From: Emergomyces orientalis
Taxonomy: Eukaryota; Ascomycota; Eurotiomycetes; Onygenales; Ajellomycetaceae
Length of the DNA: 64,000 nucleotides
Direction: 5' to 3'
Assembly: GCA_002110485.1 (NCBI GenBank)
Contig: MOWL01000053.1
Location: 48,297-112,296 of the forward strand
In this document: positions 34,591-46,175 of the stretch, piece by piece
Numbering within the stretch: position 1 is the stretch's first letter
How the letters are laid out: the number at the start of each line of letters is the position of its first letter
The notes under the pieces: generated by a model
What the model saw: the letters and a program-made list of their open reading frames with translations, nothing else
Databases searched by the model: none
What the model was told of the DNA's origin: nothing
Translations under genes and position numbers: made by a program

Positions 34591-35613
34591 TGTCTATTCA
34601 ATCAGAATGCGTCTTTCTTTTCCTTTTTTTTTTGGTTTGAACCTCGGTGTTGTAGGTTTCAACAGTTTTCTTTTTGAGTGTAAGCCTAAAATCTCTTGAG
34701 GGACGTTCAATGAAAATACCTTGAAGACGGTAATGATCGTTGAAAGGGAGATCCTAATAAGGGCTAACAGAGAGTTATTTAAAGGCAAAGACTGCTTCTC
34801 CCAAAGATGCCAAGGAAGTATGACGGCCATACAACCCTCAATGAAGACCATGTGATTTGGAAGCTTCTAGTAAAATCGACAGCGAAAAGAGAACAGGTTG
34901 GGTAGCAACACCTTGTGAGGTTTGATAAATGATTTTAATATGGACCCTCATGTGCGCAAGGTGGGGTGGAATCATGAGGGGCACTTTGAGGCTAAGCCAA
35001 ACTGTGGTCCAGGGTGGGAGTGGCATATTATGCTGATTTTAGTTGATTTCGGCTGATTTCTATTGATTTCGGCGTTGCATTTTCAGTTGATGCCAAACGC
35101 TCGGTCATCTAGAATGGAACTACAACTGATTATGCAGAGAGGGAGAAGCATAATGGAAGCGCTCATCGGCGACGCAAAGACAAAAGGCACTGGACATCTA
35201 AAGTAAAGATAATTTGCACCATACACAAACCTCGAAAGGGTTAGCATCACATGATCGGGCTCACTCTGCCATCACCGCGTACATCTTGTTTCATGTGTTG
35301 GGTTTTAGCAACAAATGATTGGCCTTTGGCAACAATCTTTTCTGAATAAGCGCCTTAATTAATTCTGCTATCCTGGAAAGGAGTTAACTATAAGTACTCT
35401 GCTCCTTCAGCCCTCGAGTTTGATGTTGATGTGGCTAGCAGTCATGCATCCAAACGCACCCACCACGGTTTATACTGGTAGCGTTTAATTATTCCGCTAG
35501 TCAGGGTTCAAAATAATGACCGAGCCTACTACTATGAAAACTTGAAAAGTTTCAGTTTAAAAATCCAGAAGTGGAGAAATACAGCTGATGATACCAGGAA
35601 CGCCATGACTACT
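34591..35613. other. Intergenic, no gene
   Basis: About 1 kb. Frames at 34594-34851 and 34838-35026 are short and unsupported. An A+T-rich patch with repeated TTGATTTC/TGATTTC words lies near 35035-35070. Confidence 0.5.
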
Positions 35614-37209
35614 TCATCTGTCAAGCTGCTTGGCGGGCCGCGTCAAATTTCTCTTCCCGGTCACTCGAGACTTTGTAATCCCTTGCGGTTTGGCCTGTGG
35701 AGATATATTCCGATCCTTTGATGCCCGCTTCTTCGGTCTTTGAGATTTGGCCCTTGATACCTTTTGTCTATTCTCCCTCAACTTCGTCTCGGGCTGCCCA
35801 TTTCTCCTGGCCTCCAAGTCTTTGACACGCTGGCTGCGGCGCAGCGGCGTCGTGTCAGATGGTGACTCTGCTGATGCCTTTGCAAACGTTCGAATTGCCG
35901 CGTTCATCGTGGCCGTGGCCGCTCTACTGTGTGCCCTGGTGCTCCATCCTGTATCACCATGTCGTGGCGTAGACAGCGTACTAGACACTAGCGCATCGTT
36001 GAGGAAGCGCGGATTCTGAATTGACGGCTTTGTTTTCCTGCGAGCTTTGATGACTCTCGGTGCACCAATCGGCCCAAGAACCGGGCTCGTAGACTTCTTA
36101 TTTTTGTTGGTCGGCCTTCGATTGCGCTTTGTGGTCTCTTTGGTATTGGGAACTGTAGACGCGACATTCTCTGACATCGATACTATGTTCGGCGCGTTTA
36201 TGGGAGCTTCGTTGTTGGACGTTGCACATTCTCGAGCAACTTCTGGAAGCTGCTGTTCTATCCAGTTCAGCAAAATCATGAAGTGATCGAGCTCTGACTC
36301 AGCTCCAGACCGATAGATCCAGGCCACATCAGATGGCTCATTGGGGTCCATATTTTTTCCTGTTCCATTGACCGCCTCCCACTCCATCCTCTCTTGCTCC
36401 CGCAGTTGGCGGTCCTCCTCGGCCTTCGCTCTCATCTGACCCAATTTCCGGTGCTGGAAGTAGTAGTACTCCTTCCATTCGTCCACTTTGGTTTGCTGCT
36501 TGTGATCGAAGAGCAGGTGGATGTCGCCTTCGATGGCCTCGTTCCGTCGGTATTCACAGACGTTCTGTTGGTACTGGGCAAATATCTCTGCTGTCCGGCG
36601 GTTTCGTCGCTGGAATCTCCGAAAATAAATCCATGCCCATAATTGCCCAAGTAAACCTCCTCTGGAGCCCCAGTAATTGAGAATATCCTCATACTCTCCA
36701 CAGTCACCCGGAGCGTATAAGACTTTCAGAGAAGAAGCAGGTCTGCCACCTCTCTCAATCAAATTGCGGTAGTAATTCTCATTTTTCTGGAGGAGTTCAC
36801 GCCCAATAGCCTCCCACTCCGAGTCGGGAGACGAAGTGCCACCATCCAACGTGGAGGTTCGACTTGGAGAACAGCTTTGAGAGCGCCGGGTATATGATGT
36901 CGACGGGATGTTTCTAAGGCATTCACAAGGGTTAGCACTGGTAGCCTAGATTAATAGTGATAGTGACTGAGATAGCAAAGAAATATCCTGCGGTTGCCTT
37001 ACCTAAGTTTCTGTTCTAGTGCTGCCGCATCTAGAGTACGGTAGAGGCCTCTCTGGTCTACCACCGCTCTGCAAGGCAATGTCAGCATCCCAAGCACTCA
37101 TATGTGAAGAGTTCAGACAAGAAAATGTCTCTCACTTCAGTCTCAGCCTATGCTCTTCAGTCCAATTTTCTGGATCCGCTAGATGGATGAACCTTCCAGG
37201 TGTCAGCAT
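35614..37209 (-). CDS. Hypothetical basic protein, three exons, 479 aa
   Basis: Exons 37209-37136, 37068-37003 and 36913-35614 join in frame to 1440 nt, with introns of 67 and 89 nt. Residues about 60-230 are helical and rich in Trp, Tyr, Glu and Arg (Lys-Val-Asp-Glu-Trp-Lys-Glu-Tyr-Tyr-Tyr-Phe). The C-terminal 200 residues are strongly basic and disordered (Arg-Arg-Lys-Thr-Lys, Gln-Arg-Pro-Lys-Lys-Arg), with several nuclear-type signals. An in-frame upstream extension would start at ATG 37318 if one base near 37250 were absent. This points to either a 1-nt frameshift or a start at 37209. I do not recognise the family; a nuclear or DNA-associated role is a guess from composition. Confidence 0.6.
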
Positions 37210-37319
37210 GCCGCTCCACTCTATTCGAGTCAAGCCTCTCCTACCTCACTCCTTCAAGGTCGCTCGGGGTAAGTTCGTTCAGATCTCGTGTGGATATCAC
37301 CAGATCAGGAGACACCATG

Positions 37320-38125
37320 TCGGAAGTAGAAGTCAAAATCTTCCTGACTTGGATGGGTATTCAAAGATCTGATGTTTGCCCAGATCATTGTTCGAGATGG
37401 GTGGAGTGAGTGTGACCAGTAGCGTGGCGGGATAGGATATAAGTGTCTCCGCCGTTGCTTCCGATGACGCTCTTTGCGGACTAGTATGAGGGGCTGGTTA
37501 GACTCGTTTTTTTGGTCCAGCGACTCGAAAAGCTTACTAATGAGGCTTGCGGGTCACACGACCATCATGTGACCTGTCCACTCATTCAATCAATTTGTTG
37601 GAGGCTTGGCCTGGCTTGGGTGGTTCGTCCTCTCTTCTACCAGAATGGCACTGGAGGCAGAGAGCTCTTTTGTCCTAACACAATTCAATGATCCTGCTGC
37701 TGGATGACTAATCAAATACTAAAGATTCTGCCCACAGCTCCTCCCGTAAGCGCTACTGCCGGCCTGGCACACTAGCCGACGAACAACTAGTCCAATCATT
37801 GACGGCAGCTGCCATGGATTGATCATGGATCGGCCTTGCCCAATAGATTAAGGATCCCTGCAAGTGGCAGCCGATACTGCCAGCGATGCAATCACCCTTC
37901 GTTTTAAACACCCTTCTCATGCAAAACAGAGTGTGCTTTAATGGCTGTCGCGCCATGACTGTTTTCCCGCCTTGCTCGGGGCTGACCCTGGTCACAGTGC
38001 AGCCTCCTTTCTATTAAGTTGACACCCCCGCGGACATTCTGGACCCTGTCGCAGTTGCCTTCAACTTATCTGCTCTCAAGCTTGTTCACTGCTCACATTA
38101 AAAGGGAGCTTTGCTTACATCGACA
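37320..38125. other. Divergent intergenic region
   Basis: About 800 bp lie between the 5' end of the minus-strand 479-aa gene and the plus-strand FHA-kinase. It must contain both promoters. The frame at 37753-37995 has no support. Confidence 0.5.
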
Positions 38126-41100
38126 ATGACGTTAAATCTACGACCTGCAACACTATTAGAGGTGGTAGAGACAGAAGACCCGAACCTCATCTTGACAGTG
38201 GAAGCAACAGTAAAGGGGAAACAGGCTCCTATAAAGGCATTGATGCTACCGCACAACAGGGATCGGTACGTGCCTCCAGACGAACCTGATGACGTCGTCG
38301 AGAGCCGAGAGGTCACTCCCTACGCAGATCTAGAAGAAGAAGACGATACCACTGGAAGGGAAAGAAGCCATCAACTCCGCTTGACATTTGACCGTCCGCC
38401 GATAGATATCGGGAGGGGCTTCTCCTTCGGCACCGACAAGCAAGCCTGCGATGTCTTGCTTGGGGCAAAGACTCGCCAGGGTGATATCAGCGGAATTCAC
38501 TTCTACATTACATTCGACGATGAAGAATGTCTTGTTCTTATGGGTGCATCGAACACGGGGGGCACTGCGGTCAGCTATGATGGGTGGGGCCGGAGGAGCA
38601 GGCGGCGGCGTGACTTCAAATGGATTCTGTTTCCCGACAGAAAGGTGAAGATCCAGGTCCATCTCCCGCACAATTTCACTCTTGACCTCGTGCTGGCCCC
38701 GCACCGGACCTGTGAGCGTCAGTACCGAGCGAACGTCGCATCATATCTGAAAGAAAGCCGTGCTGCAGTTCCTCTGCTAGGTCGACTTAACGTGAAGAGC
38801 CAGAACCCCACCGCGGCGCCGACCGAGCCGCTCTCTCCCAAACAGTGTCCCATCTACGTTCCATCTCGGGGGCTCGGCCGGGGTGTCTTTGGGGAGGTGG
38901 TACTGGTTACAGATGTAAGCTCGGCGAAATTGTACGCCGCAAAGGTATTTGGGAAAAGGGCCGCGTTTCAGAATGAGGTGAATATCATAAGGAATATCTC
39001 TCATGTGAGATTGTCCCATTGTCTGTCCGTGATTTAAATTTTCTGACTGATTTCACAGAGACACATTGTGGAGTTTGTGGACTTTGTAGACGAGCATTCA
39101 CCGCAGATGATCACGGAATACCTGCCCGGTGGAAATCTGGAGGAGGAGCATAAACGCCATCGGATCACACCAGAAGAGACCGTCCTGCTCTTTCTGCAGT
39201 GTCTAATGGCCATTAGGCATCTGCATGCGAATCATGTGACGCATCGCGATCTGAAGCCAGCGAACATCCTAGTCAAATCTCGCGTTCCTTTCCATGTCAA
39301 GCTGTGCGACTTTGGCTTGGCGAAAGTTGCAGACGAAGATACTGTGCTGAGAACATTTTGTGGGACGTATATGTACTGCGCCCCTGAAATCTATCTTGGT
39401 GAGAGTTATTCGCCTGCCGTAGACCTGTGGTCTCTAGGCGTGATCATATTGCAGTACGCCTACGGCTTCAATCGAAAAGGCCTCAGGATTCCTGGTGAAA
39501 AGGGTAGCGGTAACGTGAGGAAGCAGGGCCTTGCGTGGTGTCACGACATAGTTAAGCAGGTAAATGACTGGGATTCAGATCGTTTGATAGACCTTCTCTC
39601 AACAGGAGTTCTGAGGATAGAGCCTAGGGAACGACTTTCCGCAGACGAGAGTTTGAGACGAGTCAAGGATTTAGAACCCTTGGTCTCCCACAGTTTCGGT
39701 CTCGAAAGTACCTCGTCAGTGTCGCAAAGGTCTTCCACAAGTGATGATGATGGAGGGCCCACCCTCATAATGGGAGGTCTTTGGGGTTCTGGAGGTGTCT
39801 CAAGCAATGCGGGCAGTTTCGGGTCGTTCGGCATCCCCAGACTTGCATCCGAAGAACAGGATAGATGCACCGTCGATGGCTCAGCGCTGCAGAAACGGCG
39901 ACGATCACCAGCAAGGTCTTCAACCCTGAAGGCTATGGATGCATCACAGCCGAAGCGTTTTCAGCGATCGATTTCCTCTCCGGAGAAGACGCAAGGTCAG
40001 ACGTCAGTGAGGGATTCCAATCCATTGCGTGTTAAACTGAAAGAACTGATTAATCTCGATGCGCAACTTGTTGCTCGACATGCCCAGCAAGGCTGTCACT
40101 TTACGTCTGATGACTATTTTCAACTGCCTTTCAGCAAACAACGCATAATGATCCGTAAGGCAGATTGTCGGCTTAATGCAACTCAGATTCTACGTGCGGC
40201 TGGTGAGCCGCGAAAGACTCTGACCCGGCTTCGAGCAAGTGATGTGCCTTTTGATGGTGTACAAGGTTGCCACAAATGTCAAGGGACGTATGTAGACTTT
40301 GAGAAGGGGCTCCAGCTGTGTCAAGATTATGGTTTAGAGGATCTCGAAATCCTTTTATTGGAATACTTGGGAGTATATAGACAACATCTGAAAGATCTCA
40401 ATCAGCCCACTCACTTTTTACCAAATTCGAAAAGAATGACTCCAAGCTGTGTGTCCCTCTCACGTCCCACCCTAGAGTGTCATACAGCGAATCCCGGATC
40501 TTCTATGTTTCATGATGCGATGCAGGAGTGCACTTTGCCAGACAGGTTGGACTCGAAGAATATATCCGTCTTCCCTGAGTCATTGTACCTCTCTGGATCC
40601 TCCCTTCCGCTTATTGAAGACCCGAACCTACAACGGCGCTCAGCTTCACCTTTAGGAGTGTCATACGGGCTTAAACGTTCCAGCAAGCGCCTTCACCAGT
40701 CGGGCGGTGAAAGGACCAGGATATCCAGAATTAGACAGTTCCGAGACGAACAGAGTTTCGTAAAAGAGAACGATGAAGATGATGAAAAGGCGAATGCGGG
40801 AGGCTTGGACCCGGTGAAGAACAGATCTGTCTTCACTGAGCTGTCGCGTCTATCCTCGACCGGTAGTAGTAGAAGTGATGAAGGGAACAATGGAGAGAAC
40901 GGAAGGACGAATACAGACAACTTGAAGTCGATGCGGAATAGATCTGTCTTCACCGAGCTGTCATACTCCAACGGGTTGTATCTTCCGACGCCCAAAAACC
41001 ATTCCTACCTTCGCGCCATTCAACTGAACCTGGAGGCGCCCTCGGCTCTCTCTTCAAGCTACAGACCGTACATATGCTGTGATGAAGATGTGGTGGCGAA

Positions 41101-41185
41101 CGGCCTAGGAAGTGAAAACAGCATCTGGACTTCAGGCTTCCCGGATGGCATCATCACCGAGAACAGTAGACATCAGTTCTGTTAA
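38126..41185 (+). CDS. FHA - protein kinase - KilA-N-like protein, 1001 aa
   Basis: Two exons, 38126-39004 and 39059-41185, with a 54-nt intron (GTGAGA...TTTCACAG) in phase 0. ATG 38126 is the first Met of the frame. An FHA-like domain lies at about 90-190 (Ile-Gly-Arg-Gly near its start, then Ser-Gly-x-His). A full kinase domain follows: Gly-Arg-Gly-Val-Phe-Gly loop, Ala-Ala-Lys-Val, catalytic His355-Arg-Asp-Leu-Lys-Pro-Ala-Asn, Asp377-Phe-Gly, Cys-Ala-Pro-Glu, Asp-Leu-Trp-Ser-Leu-Gly. All catalytic residues are present. A Ser-rich linker leads to a segment at about 640-740 (Ile-Met-Ile-Arg-Lys-Ala-Asp-x5-Asn-Ala-Thr-Gln-Ile-Leu) that matches KilA-N/APSES-type DNA-binding domains. FHA plus kinase recalls the Rad53/Cds1 checkpoint class; the KilA-N end is distinctive. 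Probably nuclear and active. Confidence 0.85.
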
Positions 41186-41205
41186 GACAAGCTTTTATTT
41201 GTCGA

Positions 41206-41683
41206 ATGCGACGGTGGAGGTTATTCCCTCATGGGAGAAATTACATGGTCTACTGCATAGCGGTAGTTGAAGGGCTTGAAAAAGAGAATGCCCGGCTGCG
41301 TGAAATCGGCGACCGAATCCGACCTTTAATAGAGCTGCTTATCAAAGATCTGTTGGACATGGTGCGTGTTCTCCGCGCTGCTTCTGCCTCACGTTTCAAC
41401 CAAAGAGTTCTGATATGGCCAGCGTATGTGGTCGGCTGCCACGTGAGAGATGTCAAAGATATGAGTCTTGTTGAAGATACTCTTTTACAAGCTCGAATCC
41501 TTGGTGGTCAACTTACAGGTGGATCTTTGGGGCCCCGAGGAATCTGGATTAGTGATGTTACGGAGATTCTGGGAGGATCGATTGCTAATTGGTGACTATG
41601 ACGCATTTCAGAGAATGCAGGCTCAGATTCCCGAGGTAGGCTTCAGTGGAGCACGGTTGCCAGCTTGCAGGGAGCACCCGTAG
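41206..41683 (+). pseudogene. Fragment of a fungal transcription-factor regulatory domain
   Basis: Residues of the form Leu-Ile-Trp-Pro-Ala-Tyr-Val-Val-Gly-Cys-His, then Val-Glu-Asp, then (in another frame after a change near 41470-41520) Val-Met-Leu-Arg-Arg-Phe-Trp-Glu-Asp, match the C-terminal part of the fungal-specific transcription-factor domain found with Zn2Cys6 proteins. No Zn2Cys6 finger or N-terminal half is present. A short intron could join the frames, but the missing N-terminus makes this a remnant. Confidence 0.5.
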
Positions 41684-42334
41684 AATCCTCCAGTTTTGAG
41701 ATCATGTCAACGGTACATGTCCTCCCACATATGCAGTAGCTTCGCTAACAGAAACAGTCTTCGCCTCCTGTTCTCCAGCTTCTAAGGCGCGGGAATTGCT
41801 ATTTTGTCAGTGCAGGCAAGGTACTCCCAGCGTCACCATCTGAACTTATGAGTTCGTGGGCGGGAGTTGCCATGGTACTTGAAGCTGGCTATATCAGGGA
41901 TGCAATGCGACACACCCAGTCGTGCCCATTGAGCCGTGGCCACCTGCGTATCATTGGTGAAAAGACCAGTTCTCCTTCCACTGTTACTCTCTCTTTTTAT
42001 GGATCACGTACCCGCACCATAACTATCCCATCCGAAGCTCTGAATACGTGGCCTGGACGGATCATACAGTGGGAGAACGAAAGACAATTTTTGGGGGGGG
42101 AATGCACATGTGATTGGAAGATTGGTTCGGCTGTCATTATGAGCTTTGTGATTGGATTATGGACAAACTTGTGGATGTACATATGTGAATTCTGTGATTG
42201 TTGTTGGTGTCATATATAGTTTCTCAGTTCTCTTGTACAGTCTTCATATCTCAATTTTATATTTTATTCTATTTTGTTTTTTCTCTCTATCATTCTGATC
42301 AACTCACATTGTTTCCACACTTCTCAAAAATATC
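41684..42334. other. No recognised gene
   Basis: The open frame 41848-42219 (123 aa) ends in a Cys/Trp-rich hydrophobic tail and has no domain I can name. It is left uncalled. Confidence 0.45.
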
Positions 42335-43687
42335 ATGGGCCAGGCATCAAGCCTTGTTGGCTCTCTTTTGTATACTGTATTTCCTGGGTCAATATTTATT
42401 GATGTGTTCTGCAAAGCTCTCAATCTTGACCTTCAGTCTCATATTCTTATTGTTGGATGTGCATATGTTTATATCTGTATCTGGGTATATGATGGAATCT
42501 GGACATTTTGTGCTGTGGAGATTGAAGTTGAACCTCAGAGTGAAGAGCATGAACATCTAACCACTCTTCTAGAATACTTGTCTCCGTGGTGCCTGTCTCA
42601 GAGAGTTAGAAGTGACGAATGGAGCGGAGAGGGAGCGTCCGGGGGGCCAGATGTGTGGGATTGGAAAATCATTGGAGCAACCCGCGAATATCGGTTTCGG
42701 TCTAACAGAACCTGTTTATTTCTATCTGAGGGTTCGGTATTTCAGGTTCAGTGGACTGAAAAAAGTTTTGAGTTCCACTCTGAGAAGTGCTACACTGTGA
42801 GAGTTTTAGATTGATTCTATAACTCAATCAGAAAATTTCTCGCAGAAGCCAGGTCGCGTCACATATTCAAGAGCAAATCCAAAATTACAATTTTCAGCCC
42901 GGGAGGAAAGCCTGTCCGCCAGACTAAGATTCCATGGCAGGCTGTCAAAAGCACGAGTCGTCGGTCGCTCAAAAGTATCTACCTGGAAAAGGGACAGAAG
43001 AAAGAAGTTCGCAATGACATGTGCAGGTTCTTGAATGCTCAGTCAGCGTATGCGAAAACAGAAAGGCCGTACCATCATGATTATCTATTCAATGGGCCCC
43101 CTGGGACTGGGAAAACCAGCCTTGCGCAAGCTTTGGCAGACAAATTCGGTCTGGATATTTACATGTTGAGCTTGACAGGTCAAAACATGACCGACGATGA
43201 ACTTCAGTGGCTCTGTAGCCGTCTACCGCGCCGTTGTATCCTCCTCATTGAGGATATTGACAGTGCCGGAATCAGCCGCGAAAGAACACGAGCCATACAG
43301 CAGGAGAATGGTGCTAGGCAAAACAACCAAGTATCACTCTCCGGCCTCTTGAACGCGATTGACGGCGTCTCATCATCTGATGGGAGAGTCTTGATCATGA
43401 CCACAAACTGCTGAGATCAACTTGATCCGGCCCTTATCTGCCCAGGACGTGTGGACAAGGAAGTGAAATTTACACTGGCATCAGAGAAGCAAATAAAATC
43501 GATTTTCCAGCATATGTACACGTACATCAATGAAGACCACATCAACCTTGTAGACATGGCTGCTGAGTTCACCAAGTGAGTTGATGATCGCCAGTATAGC
43601 CCAGCGGACATCCAGAACTATCTGTGGAATAAGGACCCGAAGAGTGCGGTTACAGGAGCTCAAGAGCAATTCCCAACTAGGGAGTGA
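42335..43687 (+). pseudogene. BCS1-like AAA ATPase with three in-frame TGA codons
   Basis: One frame runs 1353 nt from ATG 42335 to TGA 43685-43687, about 450 codons. It is broken only by TGA at 42812, 43412 and 43577, with no frameshift and no TAA or TAG. The N-terminus has hydrophobic segments, as in BCS1, which anchors to the mitochondrial inner membrane. The ATPase core has Gly-Pro-Pro-Gly-Thr-Gly-Lys-Thr, Ile-Leu-Leu-Ile-Glu-Asp-Ile-Asp and Met-Thr-Thr-Asn. Next come Asp-Pro-Ala-Leu-Ile-Cys-Pro-Gly-Arg, where family members have Arg before Pro, and Ser-Pro-Ala-Asp-Ile near the end. The TGA at 43412 and the Cys both fit C-to-T changes in CGA and CGC codons. The gene is read as recently inactivated. 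Fungal genomes carry many such BCS1-like paralogues, and only some are true mitochondrial Rieske chaperones. Confidence 0.8.
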
Positions 43688-44560
43688 GCCTCATGGTTGA
43701 ATTACACCATTTTGTACTTTCTGTCTGTTGTTTGTATGTTGTTGTTTTTTTATCTTCTTTCTTTTTGGTCTTGTGGATTTACTACTGTTCATTGCAAAAA
43801 ACAGTATGTCCTATTATCTTGATAGAGATAGTCATTACAATAGATCGCTTCAATATACTTCGCGCCCATTCTTTTCTGACTGGTTGGATTATTAGCATTA
43901 CCAGCGAGGTGGCCAAATTTGAGTTAATAGAGATGCTAAAGAAGCCTAGGCTCGCTGATGCTGTCGCTATCCATAAACAAACACGATGTCTATAGTCCCA
44001 ATTCCCAAGGTGTGGTATACATATAGGAGACCATCCCCCGAGCATCCGCAACATTCAAAGCCATGTTCATCGCCCTCCTTTTCTTCAGTGTGGCTGTCAA
44101 ATTACCTAGTCAACCTGGGACAGCAAGAGAAATAGTACCTTCCACGGAGCATTCTCATGGCATAGAAACGGAGGGAGAGAGGGGATGGGAAAGGGCAGGC
44201 AAGGACAAGAATGAGGTAGAGGAGGAAAAGGAGAAAGAGAAGAAAGAGGAGAAGATGGGCAGTACTAGCAACTATCACTCTGAATTGAAGGTTGACTTAT
44301 TTTCTCTCACGGAAAGTATCACCAATTATCCATAAGGGCCTTGTTTCATACTCAATGACTATCCCCAGCTAACAATCTCAGAACTCAGGTAAGAGAAAAC
44401 ACAAAACAGACTTGACTCGCACAAGCTAAATGAGCAGAACGGCCAAACATATCATGCATTTTGTGAAGGGAAATACCTTCTTGTGAGTCCTCCCCATTTA
44501 CGGCGGACTAACATGGTTCTTAACTGGTAGATAGCTGAACGATGAGCGGGAGAAGGATCA
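43688..44560. other. No supported gene
   Basis: A frame at 44063-44335 begins with a hydrophobic, signal-like segment followed by a Glu/Lys-rich low-complexity tail. Composition alone does not support calling it. Confidence 0.4.
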
Positions 44561-44997
44561 GATGGACATGGTAAACAATTATGCCCAGTACTCATTGCAT
44601 AAGGTCTGACCACGAGGGAGTATATACCCATATGCTCCTTTTGAGCTGGGCGGGAAAGCCCATCTCGGAAATTATGAAATTGGATAATTCGGCATGTGTG
44701 ATTGAGATGACATCACAGTCTCTTCAAACAATTCATCTTGCAGGTGTACTGCACCATGATGTTGAGCCACGAAATATTTTATGAAATGAGGACTGCAATC
44801 ACCCTATGCTTGTAGATTTTGAATGAGCTCAGATGCGAAATGTGCTATCTTCTATATCACTGAACCTCGGGCTAAAGAGGAGAAAGCTTGGGAAGAACAG
44901 ATCTACCTTTTCTAAAGAACTCTCAAAAGCTCAGATCAGTCTGGAGCGCTGTAGAGAATTGCTCCGTCGGAATGCCACCTCAAAGTTCAAGAAATAG
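44561..44997 (+). pseudogene. Kinase-like C-terminal fragment
   Basis: The frame reads Met-Leu-Leu-Leu-Ser-Trp-Ala-Gly-Lys-Pro-Ile, then Gly-Val-Leu-His-His-Asp-Val-Glu-Pro-Arg-Asn-Ile-Leu, a TGA (44779), Asn-Glu-Asp, Leu-Val-Asp-Phe-Glu, a TGA (44824), Ala-Gln-Met. The kinase at 4559 has Met-Leu-Leu-Met-Gly-Trp-Ala-Gly-Glu-Ser and His-Lys-Asp-Leu-Arg-Ser-Ala-Asn-Met-Leu-Trp-Asn in the same order. The first TGA therefore replaces Trp and the second probably Arg. The N-terminal lobe is missing. This is a dead relative of the kinase part of the 4559 family. Confidence 0.65.
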
Positions 44998-45599
44998 CGC
45001 CATGGAACTCAGTTGGACTCCTTGGTTTCTCGACAAAGTGAGGGCTAAGTATTTCTATCATTTTGAGCACCTGGCTATGTATGTCCATGATTTCTTGAGC
45101 CATATTGTCAGCATCCTTTATGTCTGAGGAAGTTGCTGAAGTTCTTCACATTTCATGGCTGGCATGCGGCATTGCGTCGGGCGGGTTTCTGGATAGTGAC
45201 AGGGTTTCTGCTCAGACGCGGATTTCCAGTTGATTTGTGGAGTAGGTTTATTGTGGTTTAGGAATATAAATATAAATATCCAGAACCGGAGAGGTATATA
45301 TATTCCTACAGATTAAATGAGAAGTGAGAGGGAAAAGCAAACATGAACAAGAAAATATCATATCATAGCTGTAGGTGATGTAGACCCTGGGCTGGAATGT
45401 GATAGGCAATATCAATATCAATAGAGCTTCTAGGCCAGAATGAAATATGAAAAGCAAACAAAATCAAACAAGAGAATCAGAAGACACAGAGCAAACAAAC
45501 AAGACAGACAAATGAGACAAAGTAGAAACAAAAATGACAATATTATATAGTTACACTAATGGAAGTTCTATTCAATTGACTTTACAATCTTGTGTCCAC

Positions 45600-46175
45600 C
45601 GCCCCTGCGCGATCTTCTTGCCTGCTTAAAATGCCTATAGCCTGCCAGAGTTGTCAACAAAGGCAGCTTGTCTTTCACTCTGCATGGAATTCTTTGACCA
45701 ACTCTTCGCAGCCCGGAATCAGGTCGCTCCGCGGTTGCCAAGTGGGCCTCCATTCAGCAAGGTACTCCAGAATTGCCTTGCCCCCTTGTACACGGATCTG
45801 AGAATTCAGTATCTTTTTTATTGGCCACATAGTCCCATCATCACATTCAACCGGGACTGAAGAAAGCTGATAATCCTCAAAATGCTTATAATGCTCCAGC
45901 ATAGTCAATGAAGGTCACTTGTCTTTCCATCTTGTGTAAAATTCTTCAATGAATGCTTTGCACCCCATAATCAGGTCGTGTCGCCTTTCCCAGGTGGACT
46001 TCCATGTGATAAGGTACTCCAGAATTGCTTTGCTCCCTCGCACGCGGATTCGGGAATTCAGTACCCTGTCAACCAGCCACTCCTCCTTAGTCACGTGGAC
46101 GTGGCCGACCGGGATTGGAATTCGGCTCTGTGGGTGTGGAGAGACTCTGGTGCTCCATCCACCAGAAGAGGTCAC
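45600..46175 (-). pseudogene. Two tandem chromodomain-like units, decayed
   Basis: Unit 1 (46175-45915) reads Glu-Glu-Trp-Leu-Val-Asp-Arg-Val-Leu-Asn-Ser-Arg-Ile, Leu-Glu-Tyr-Leu, Thr-Trp-Glu, then Phe-Ile-Glu-Glu-Phe, which is the chromodomain pattern. Unit 2 (45908-45570) repeats it (Ile-Leu-Asn-Ser-Gln-Ile, Leu-Glu-Tyr-Leu-Ala-Glu-Trp, Thr-Trp-Gln, Leu-Val-Lys-Glu-Phe). The units are related in DNA too, so this is a tandem duplication. A TGA separates them, and a 1-nt deletion in the second unit's Trp codon shifts the tail. The source could be a retroelement integrase tail or a chromatin protein. Confidence 0.65.

Noticed and set aside
42335..43687. TGA decoded as Trp or selenocysteine in the BCS1-like gene
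   Set aside because: TGG encodes Trp repeatedly in the same frame, at least one TGA aligns to a non-Trp site, and no recoding element was seen; C-to-T decay is simpler.
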